From assembly GCA_044349305.1 (NCBI GenBank), contig JBIKRF010000065.1:1-12716 (forward strand): DNA of 12,716 nt. Reading direction: 5' to 3'. Shown one piece after another: positions 8,167-12,716 of this stretch. The notes under the pieces are model-generated. The model worked only from the letters and a program-made list of their open reading frames with translations, was not told the origin of the DNA and did no database searches. The DNA comes from CAIZGX01 sp044349305. Lineage in GTDB: Bacteria; Bacteroidota; Bacteroidia; Flavobacteriales_D; Sanyastnellaceae. Numbering within the stretch: position 1 is the first letter of the stretch; each line of letters begins with the position of its first letter. The position numbers and the translations under genes were made by a program.

Positions 8167-8849
8167 GCGATCATTTTTCCTTCGTCTGCAAAGCTATAAT
8201 AACTGCTCTCAGTTACAATCAAATGATCCAAAACTTGTAACTCAAGCAATCTTCCGGCTTGAATAAGCTTTTCAGTTATGCGAATATCCTCTCCGCTTGG
8301 TGTAAGGTTGCCACTGGGGTGGTTATGCGCAATAATGAGTTGCGAGGCCTTGTGCTGAAGCGCCAAATGAAAGATGCGCTTCGGATCAACAACTGTTCCG
8401 CTGAATCCGCCTTCAGAGACTTTCTCGAGTTTAATAACCTGATTGTTTCTGGAAAGGAAAAGCACCCACATTTCCTCGTGATTCAAATCGGAAAGATGTT
8501 GGTGAAAGATTTCGAACGCATGGGCTGAACTTCCTACTGAAACACCTTTCTTACGTTCAGCAGCACGTTTTCTTCTGCCCAACTCAAATGCGGCTAACAA
8601 CGTAGAGCATTTTGCCGGTCCTAATCCTTGAATGGCAGAAAGCTCGGAAAATGAATAGCGACTAAGTTCATGCAAGCAATTTCCAGATTTATGAAGTAGT
8701 TTTTCGGCAATCTGAATAGCCGATTCCTTTGCATTTCCAGAACCTATTAGAATAGAAAGAAGTTCTGTATCCGTAATACTCCTTGACGATTGACTCAAAA
8801 GCTTTTCTCGGGGCAAATCGTTCTCTAGCAAATCAATTTTAATACTCAT
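8163..8849 (-). CDS. radC: RadC/JAMM-domain protein
   Basis: This 228-residue protein is of the RadC family, whose historical link to DNA repair is disputed and whose enzymatic role remains unsettled. A UPF0758-type N-terminus (LPREKLL) leads into a helix-hairpin-helix-like stretch (residues ~69-95, IQGLGPAKC) and a C-terminal MPN/JAMM domain. That domain has the metal motif HNHPSG...SGED: His175, His177, Ser185 and Asp188, plus an upstream acidic pair Glu125-Glu126. ATG 8849 is chosen because MSIKIDLLENDLPREKLL is where family members begin. The longer frame opening at 8933 reads through the rpsT terminator and adds 28 residues with no family likeness. The stop overlaps the epimerase start by 4 nt. 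The gene opens the glycan operon, a placement that does not by itself suggest a repair role. Confidence 0.92.
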   Translation of the reverse strand: MSIKIDLLENDLPREKLLSQSSRSITDTELLSILIGSGNAKESAIQIAEKLLHKSGNCLHELSRYSFSELSAIQGLGPAKCSTLLAAFELGRRKRAAERKKGVSVGSSAHAFEIFHQHLSDLNHEEMWVLFLSRNNQVIKLEKVSEGGFSGTVVDPKRIFHLALQHKASQLIIAHNHPSGNLTPSGEDIRITEKLIQAGRLLELQVLDHLIVTESSYYSFADEGKMIA

Positions 8850-8892
8850 ACTTTTTTTCGCAAAAGAAAGTAGAGATACTCCGTAAGTCAAG

Positions 8893-8910
8893 AAACACTT
8901 ATGCGTGTTT
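8893..8910. repeat. Inverted repeat between rpsT terminator and radC
   Basis: AAACAC at 8893-8898 and GTGTTT at 8905-8910 form a perfect 6-bp dyad with a 6-nt spacer (TTATGC). It lies between the rpsT terminator and the radC start, where the promoter of the radC operon must lie if the operon is not read through from rpsT. It could be a regulator site or a small mRNA hairpin. There is no T run next to it, so it is not a terminator. Chance occurrence is possible. Confidence 0.3.
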
Positions 8911-8920
8911 ATGCCAAATA

Positions 8921-8947
8921 AAAAAGCCGTCAAAAAGACGGCTTAAA
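8921..8947 (-). terminator. Intrinsic terminator of rpsT
   Basis: An 8-bp perfect stem, AAGCCGTC (8924-8931) against GACGGCTT (8937-8944), encloses a 5-nt homopolymer loop. Read on the minus strand, the stem is followed by a T-rich run (TTTATTT), as expected for a rho-independent terminator. It lies about 30 nt past the rpsT stop. The upstream side is also A/T rich, so some activity in the plus direction is conceivable, but no plus-strand gene ends here. Confidence 0.85.
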
Positions 8948-8974
8948 AAAACACAAACCAATGAAAACAACTTA

Positions 8975-9229
8975 TTATTTCAAACTATTTACATAAACAG
9001 TAAGGCTGCTCTTTAAGTTAGAGGCCTTGTTAGAGTGAATCACATTGTTCTTGGCTAATTTGTCCAACATAGACGAAACTGTAGGTAACAAAGCAATAGC
9101 TTCCGCTTTGCTCTTCAATGAACGCAATTTGCGAACAGCGTTACGAGTTGTCTTGTGGTAATATTTGTTGCGAAGACGCTTTGCGTCGTTGCTACGGATT
9201 CTTTTAATTGCTGATTTGTGATTCGCCAT
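8975..9229 (-). CDS. rpsT: 30S ribosomal protein S20 (bS20)
   Basis: This 84-residue, very basic protein begins MANHKSAIKRIR, followed by KYYHKTTRNAVRKL and an Asn/Ser/Lys-rich helical tail (NKASNLKSSL). That is the standard S20 three-helix layout that binds 16S rRNA at the bottom of the 30S body. Length and start are normal for the family. It is a single-gene unit: its own promoter lies directly upstream (9250-9279) and its own terminator directly downstream, with a divergent peptidase gene on the other side. Confidence 0.98.
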   Translation of the reverse strand: MANHKSAIKRIRSNDAKRLRNKYYHKTTRNAVRKLRSLKSKAEAIALLPTVSSMLDKLAKNNVIHSNKASNLKSSLTVYVNSLK

Positions 9230-9249
9230 TTCTAATAAAAATTGGTTTG

Positions 9250-9279
9250 CAAATGTACATTAAATATTTGTTCGTACAA
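9250..9279 (-). promoter_or_regulatory. Bacteroidota-type promoter of rpsT
   Basis: On the minus strand a TTG (9279-9277) is followed after 19 nt by TACATTTG (9257-9250). This matches the -33 TTG / -7 TAnnTTTG consensus of the Bacteroidota primary sigma factor with normal spacing. Transcription would begin near 9245, leaving a leader of about 15 nt before the ATG at 9229. A short leader with no Shine-Dalgarno-like stretch is normal in this phylum. Confidence 0.7.
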
Positions 9280-9420
9280 GTACTTTTTTCGAATTATCTC
9301 ATAATAATTCTTACGGCCACAAAGATATGCTAAATAACAGCATCAAATTCAGGTATTTAGATCCATTTTACGAATAAATTGCATATAGGACTTTTTCAGG
9401 GTTCAATGTAAGATTTGACC
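9280..9420. other. Intergenic region between divergent rpsT and S8 peptidase genes
   Basis: This AT-rich stretch must hold the promoter of the plus-strand peptidase gene. I could not place a convincing TTG-N19-TAnnTTTG pair: the only TTTG (9414-9417) is preceded by TA with one base too many and lies 3 nt before the start codon. A weak 5-bp dyad (ATGCT/AGCAT, 9327-9343) is present. No RNA gene or small ORF is apparent. Confidence 0.5.
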
Positions 9421-10932
9421 ATGAAATTCAAACATCTTCCTCTTTTCTTAATTCTTTTCTCGTGCGGAAAGGAACAAGCTGAATCGATATTAACATCAGA
9501 GAAGCGCACACCAATTCCGAAACTTGAAGCGAATAATGCAGAAGTTCAACATGAAGTTGAACAGAAAATTACCCGCTGGCTTAATGAAGGCCGTTACTGG
9601 AAATGGTCCGACTTATCTCGAGACGAGTTATTCGCAGCCATCGAGTTGTCGCAAGGCGAATTCGCCGTTGGATTGAAACTTCGTGGAGAAACCGACAGTT
9701 TGCCCTTTGAGGATTTGTCTAAACGCAACGAGTGGGAGAACTTAAGAGAGAATATATTGAAGAGTTTGGAGGACACTTTAACGGTTGAGATGGGCAGGGA
9801 AGTTAGTAGGGAAGAGTTTGTGCTAGAGGTAGATCTTCACCTGCCCATTGTTTCATTTCATTCAAAGAGTCCAGCTTTGGTAGCATGGCTCATGAGTTCA
9901 GAACACATTCGATACATAGAACCCCTGAACGATTTCATAGATGAAGCCGTCAACAGAACTGAAAGCGGATGCACCCCGAGCTACGATGCAGTTCAAGCTG
10001 GAGATTACACAACAACAGGCACAGGTGCTAAAATTTCATGGCATTGGAACTACCACAACGTACCTCAAGCCTGGGGCATTCGCCAAGGCATGGGAATAGG
10101 AGTAGGGGTCATCGATGCCGGAATTTCTTCAAATCAGTATCTGCTCTTTCAGCAATTCAATTCCGGATATTCAAACGTGGGACGAACGCACGAAACCACA
10201 TACACACTCGGATCAAGCGCATATACATCATGTAACCACGGGAACGCTATGGCTGGACTCATAGCCTCGCCTTGGGCCAGTTTTGGCAACGTCATTGGTG
10301 GTGCTCACAAGGCAAGTCTATATACCGTTCATGCGTCAGACGATGTATACCTCAATACTTCAGCCGAGCGCTTAGCAGTTAAAAACGCCTATGTCTATCT
10401 CGCCAATAAATCCGCTGTTAAAATCATTAGCTTGTCCATGGGAACACCTTTTTACAGCAGCGTTCTGCTCGATGCCGTGACCTATGCTAATTCAATGGGG
10501 AAGTTGCTGTTCGCTGCCGCCGGAACTTCGACCTATTTCACTTCTGGATTTGGAGTGATTTATCCAGCAGCCTTTTCAGAGTGTCAAGCTGTTACTGGTG
10601 TGAACGACCAAGATCAAACGTGTCAAGTCTGCCACGACGGACAAGAGGTCGATTTCACCATTGTCATGGAGCGCAGTTGGGATGCAAATCGCAAGGCTGT
10701 TGGAATCAATCAATACAACGATTGGCTGCAATACATTGGAGGGTCAAGCGCTGCAACTGCTTCAGCGGCAGCCATAGCGGCCATCGTTTGGTCCGTCAAA
10801 CCAACCCTTTCGAAATTTCAGATTTTATGGATTCTTCGATACACCTCACAGTTTTCCATCATTCAAGACGTTGATCATGGATATGGAAGAATGAACGCGC
10901 TCGGTGCCGTTCAATTGGCCCAACAGTATTGA
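9421..10932 (+). CDS. Subtilisin-like (S8) serine peptidase lipoprotein with altered motifs
   Basis: This 503-residue protein starts at ATG 9421; a TTG two codons upstream is less likely. A short lipoprotein signal ends in LILFSC with Cys15, so the protein is probably membrane-anchored. Residues ~120-168 look like an inhibitor-I9-type propeptide (LHLPIVSFHS ... IRYIEPL). The catalytic domain follows after a linker: GVIDAGIS with Asp232, CNHGNAMAG with His273 (usual HGTHVAG), and GGSSAATASA with Ser443 (usual GTSMATP, here with Ala447 in place of Pro). At the oxyanion-hole position, where subtilases have AAGN, this protein reads AAAGTS with Thr369. The triad is thus present, but three signatures deviate, so activity is uncertain. 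There is no Por-type sorting domain at the C-terminus. The gene stands alone, divergent from rpsT, and ends 1 nt from the tail of moaE. Confidence 0.86.
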   Translation: MKFKHLPLFLILFSCGKEQAESILTSEKRTPIPKLEANNAEVQHEVEQKITRWLNEGRYWKWSDLSRDELFAAIELSQGEFAVGLKLRGETDSLPFEDLSKRNEWENLRENILKSLEDTLTVEMGREVSREEFVLEVDLHLPIVSFHSKSPALVAWLMSSEHIRYIEPLNDFIDEAVNRTESGCTPSYDAVQAGDYTTTGTGAKISWHWNYHNVPQAWGIRQGMGIGVGVIDAGISSNQYLLFQQFNSGYSNVGRTHETTYTLGSSAYTSCNHGNAMAGLIASPWASFGNVIGGAHKASLYTVHASDDVYLNTSAERLAVKNAYVYLANKSAVKIISLSMGTPFYSSVLLDAVTYANSMGKLLFAAAGTSTYFTSGFGVIYPAAFSECQAVTGVNDQDQTCQVCHDGQEVDFTIVMERSWDANRKAVGINQYNDWLQYIGGSSAATASAAAIAAIVWSVKPTLSKFQILWILRYTSQFSIIQDVDHGYGRMNALGAVQLAQQY

Positions 10933-10933
10933 A

Positions 10934-11350
10934 TTAAGGAGTTTGACTCACCCAAAAAGAACCGTCAGAATTGAACTCCTTTTTCCAAATTGGAACGGTA
11001 GCCTTCAATTCATTCATAAGGGCTTCGCATGCATCGAAGGCGTCTTTGCGGTGCTGAGAATAGACAACTGCAACAACTGCCACTTCAGCAGGAAGCACTC
11101 GTCCAATGCGGTGATGAAGAACAATCGCGTTGATTTGAAATTGGGATTCGAGTGTCTCTGCAATGCGTTTCATTTCATTGTGAAAAAGCGCTTCATAAGC
11201 TTCGAACTCCAAGTAAAGAACATCTGAACCTTTGTTCGGCGAGCGAACAATTCCATTGAATACAACTTCAGCTCCTGATCGTTCAGAACGAAATTGTTCC
11301 AAGTTCGGAAATCCGTTCGGGTGATTGATGAGTTGGAAATCTGTCTTCAT
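10934..11350 (-). CDS. moaE: Molybdopterin synthase catalytic subunit MoaE
   Basis: MoaE transfers sulfur from thiocarboxylated MoaD to precursor Z (cPMP), making molybdopterin in the cytoplasm. The 138-residue product has the family landmarks: VFNGIVR (Arg36), LEFEAYE, HHRIG (residues 79-83), SQHR (His100, Arg101) and the catalytic stretch ELKATVPIWKKE. In that stretch Lys116 and Lys123 are spaced as the two essential lysines of E. coli MoaE (119 and 126). Length is normal. The start ATG overlaps the moaD stop (ATGA), giving coupled 1:1 synthesis suited to the MoaD2-MoaE2 complex. The stop is 1 nt from the end of the convergent S8 gene. Confidence 0.96.
   Translation of the reverse strand: MKTDFQLINHPNGFPNLEQFRSERSGAEVVFNGIVRSPNKGSDVLYLEFEAYEALFHNEMKRIAETLESQFQINAIVLHHRIGRVLPAEVAVVAVVYSQHRKDAFDACEALMNELKATVPIWKKEFNSDGSFWVSQTP
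10936..10984 (+). terminator. Possible terminator of the S8 gene embedded in moaE
   Basis: AAGGAGTT (10936-10943) pairs perfectly with AACTCCTT (10974-10981), and a second inner match TGAC/GTCA (10944-10947, 10964-10967) can extend the stem with one bulge. The descending arm runs into TTTTT (10980-10984) on the plus strand. It starts 4 nt after the S8 stop and lies wholly inside the 3' end of the opposing moaE gene. The long loop and the coding location keep confidence low. Confidence 0.3.
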
Positions 11351-11586
11351 CCGCCGCTAACTGGAGGTAATAAAGCAACATGATCCGCAGCTTCAATGAG
11401 ATCCGCATCTTGAATCATGAAGTGATTCTTCGCAATTAAAAAAGGAAGGTCTTGAAGTTCTTGAAATTGCTTTCGAAACGATGCAATAAGTTCTTTGGCT
11501 GAAATAGGAAAATCGGAAACCTCAACAAATACAGGGCTTCCGTATTGTTCCTTCAGCATTCCGAAAAGTTGAACTTCCTTTTTCAT
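11347..11586 (-). CDS. moaD: Molybdopterin synthase sulfur-carrier subunit MoaD
   Basis: This 79-residue beta-grasp (ubiquitin-like) protein ends in LLPPVSGG. The terminal Gly78-Gly79 is the site of adenylation and thiocarboxylation, and the sulfur is then used by MoaE. The PPVSGG tail together with the small size separates it from ThiS, and the adjacent moaE confirms the role. Both ends overlap neighbours by 4 nt (ATGA): the start with the permease stop and the stop with the moaE start. The activating enzyme MoeB and the other moa genes are not in the window. Confidence 0.95.
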   Translation of the reverse strand: MKKEVQLFGMLKEQYGSPVFVEVSDFPISAKELIASFRKQFQELQDLPFLIAKNHFMIQDADLIEAADHVALLPPVSGG

Positions 11587-12335
11587 AGACTGCGAAGTAA
11601 CAAACGAATGCCGGCATAAAGCAAGATTCCAATGGTAATTAATCGAATGCCATTCTTCGGAAGGAATTTTAGCGCACTTAAATTTCCAAGGAATGCGCCG
11701 ATCAATACTGCTCCTATGAGATAATAAGTAGAACTTTCAAGAAGTGAATTTTCCGATTGGAAAAGCATAGGCACAAGGGCTACCCATGAGTTAACGGCAA
11801 TAAATAGGGAAGTGGTCGCCGCTATTTTTCGTTCTTCTCCCCATTTCGAAAAATAAAGAAAAGGTGAAAGGTACACCCCTCCGCCAATGCCGGTTAATCC
11901 GGATATAAATCCGATGACAGCAGAAAAAGGCCAAAGTAATTTTTTATTGAATGAAAGGGGACTGTTCAACTTAACAACCAATGGCAAAAGCATAAACAAG
12001 GCGGAAAGAAGCAGTCCAATGGACAGGAAAAGCAGAAACACTTTTTCTTCCAACCTTATTTGAGTGGCCAAAAGGACAAAGGGAATACTGAATGCAAGCA
12101 AGAAGAGGTTCGGCCTCCAGTCAATAAATTTATTTCTTATAAATTGAATGCTGCTATAGGTTGCAACCGCTGCGTTACAGAGTAAGGCCAATGTTTTTAT
12201 TTCTCCTTGTGGAAGGGTAAGTGTGAAGACAGCACCGGAAAGAATGGCCAAATACATACTTCCTCCTCCAAATCCCGCGCTTGAATAAATAAGCGAGATT
12301 GCAAAGAATAGCAAGGGAATAAGAAGAACCGACAT
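11583..12335 (-). CDS. TauE/SafE family (sulfite exporter-like) membrane permease
   Basis: This 250-residue, strongly hydrophobic protein has about eight predicted membrane spans arranged as two related halves. Each half carries the family glycine motif: SSAGFGGGSMY around residues 18-28 and SGLTGIGGGVYLSP around 145-158. TauE/SafE members are linked to export of sulfite, sulfoacetate or other organosulfonates, but the substrate cannot be read from the sequence. It is encoded directly ahead of moaD (4-nt overlap) and 1 nt after an unidentified gene. An association with a molybdoenzyme acting on a sulfur oxyanion is plausible, as is supply or removal of a sulfur compound, but both are inference. 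Confidence 0.9.
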   Translation of the reverse strand: MSVLLIPLLFFAISLIYSSAGFGGGSMYLAILSGAVFTLTLPQGEIKTLALLCNAAVATYSSIQFIRNKFIDWRPNLFLLAFSIPFVLLATQIRLEEKVFLLFLSIGLLLSALFMLLPLVVKLNSPLSFNKKLLWPFSAVIGFISGLTGIGGGVYLSPFLYFSKWGEERKIAATTSLFIAVNSWVALVPMLFQSENSLLESSTYYLIGAVLIGAFLGNLSALKFLPKNGIRLITIGILLYAGIRLLLRSL

Positions 12336-12336
12336 G

Positions 12337-12716
12337 CTAGTTCGTGGCTACAGCCGACAATGAAACTTCTTTGAACGTTTTCCAACCGTTCTCTGTTTCC
12401 CAACAATCGTATATGTGCAGGGCATATTCGAATCCGTTGTAATCGAAATACACATCCATGAAATGCGCACCTTGAATGCCCATGTGTTCAGCGCGATAAA
12501 CATCAACCTTCTTGAAATTGGCTTTCGACCAATCGATGCTGTAATTGTTCGAAAGTCTTTCCAATCCTTCAAAAGATTCGATGGCCAGCTTCTCCATGGA
12601 CTTATCTAAACCAATGGCACGACCGCGTTCTTGATTTTTTCCTTCTTCAGAAAGGTTGCTTCGATCAATGATATCGCTGAATTCGTCTTCTGTTAGATAC
12701 AAAGCTCTGAAATCTT
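12337..12716 (-). CDS. Unidentified protein, 5' end outside window
   Basis: I do not recognise this protein. The frame is open to the window edge; a TTG at 12702 is only an internal codon, since in-frame sense codons (D-F-R-A) precede it. The visible ~125 residues are soluble-looking, acidic and mixed alpha/beta, with no membrane span or obvious catalytic motif. An N-terminal helical stretch (LTEDEFSDIIDRSN, then ERGRAIGLDKSMEK) leads to a strand-rich C-terminal half (MDVYFDYNGFEYALHIYDCWETENG). One cysteine is visible in that half. The TAG stop is 1 nt before the TauE/SafE start, so it appears to be the same operon. It could be a small enzyme-associated or signalling domain; no function is assigned. 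Confidence 0.7.
   Translation of the reverse strand, partial: DFRALYLTEDEFSDIIDRSNLSEEGKNQERGRAIGLDKSMEKLAIESFEGLERLSNNYSIDWSKANFKKVDVYRAEHMGIQGAHFMDVYFDYNGFEYALHIYDCWETENGWKTFKEVSLSAVATN

Noticed and set aside
8850..8933. 28-residue N-terminal extension of RadC
   Set aside because: It would be encoded by the rpsT terminator hairpin and shows no likeness to RadC N-termini.
9327..9343. ATGCT/AGCAT dyad in the rpsT-S8 intergenic region
   Set aside because: A 5-bp match in AT-rich DNA is expected by chance, and nothing nearby supports a function.
9409..9417. TAAGATTTG as a -7 promoter box for the S8 gene
   Set aside because: The spacing inside the box is one base too long, no TTG lies at the right distance, and transcription would begin at or after the ATG.
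10581..10874. 97-codon plus-strand ORF inside the S8 gene
   Set aside because: It is a frame-shifted shadow of the peptidase, rich in Cys/Arg/Ser, with no independent support.

Overview
The window reads as an ordinary, gene-dense piece of a Bacteroidota chromosome, most likely from the Flavobacteriales (the family is not resolvable from this sequence). Supporting signs are a lipoprotein TlpA-like thioredoxin with a DUF4369-type N-terminus, an M1 aminopeptidase followed by a long beta-rich C-terminal half, a DUF7033-like deacetylase protein, and a TTG-N19-TAnnTTTG promoter in front of rpsT, which is the Bacteroidota sigma factor pattern. No tRNA, rRNA, CRISPR array, insertion sequence, phage gene or att site is visible, and no gene-free stretch exceeds about 190 bases. 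The genes at both edges are cut by the window.

Layout. (1) Bases 1-5793, plus strand: the 3' part of gatB, a TlpA/DUF4369 lipoprotein, an M1 metallopeptidase with a predicted barrel, and an LpxH-like UDP-2,3-diacylglucosamine hydrolase. They are spaced -4, +7 and +1 nt and probably share a transcript. After gatB the theme is the cell envelope. (2) Bases 5783-8849, minus strand: radC, a non-hydrolysing UDP-sugar 2-epimerase, and a polysaccharide-deacetylase-like protein. All three are linked by 4-nt stop/start overlaps, and the last one overlaps the end of lpxH tail to tail by 11 nt. (3) Bases 8920-9279, minus strand: rpsT (ribosomal protein S20) with its own promoter and intrinsic terminator. 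(4) Bases 9421-10932, plus strand: a subtilisin-like (S8) lipoprotein with an apparent propeptide and degenerate catalytic motifs. (5) Bases 10934-12716, minus strand: an unidentified protein (5' end outside the window), a TauE/SafE permease, MoaD and MoaE. These form a tight operon pointing to molybdenum cofactor synthesis with a possible link to sulfur-compound export.

How the genes fit together. The minus-strand glycan genes are consistent with extracellular or surface polysaccharide synthesis. lpxH and the barrel peptidase belong to outer-membrane upkeep. MoaD and MoaE are the two subunits of molybdopterin synthase. I did not find a convincing new multi-gene system. The points most worth checking are the altered S8 peptidase, the M1-barrel fusion, the TTG start inside a TTGA overlap, a possible terminator embedded in moaE, and the unidentified gene that leads the TauE-MoaD-MoaE operon.
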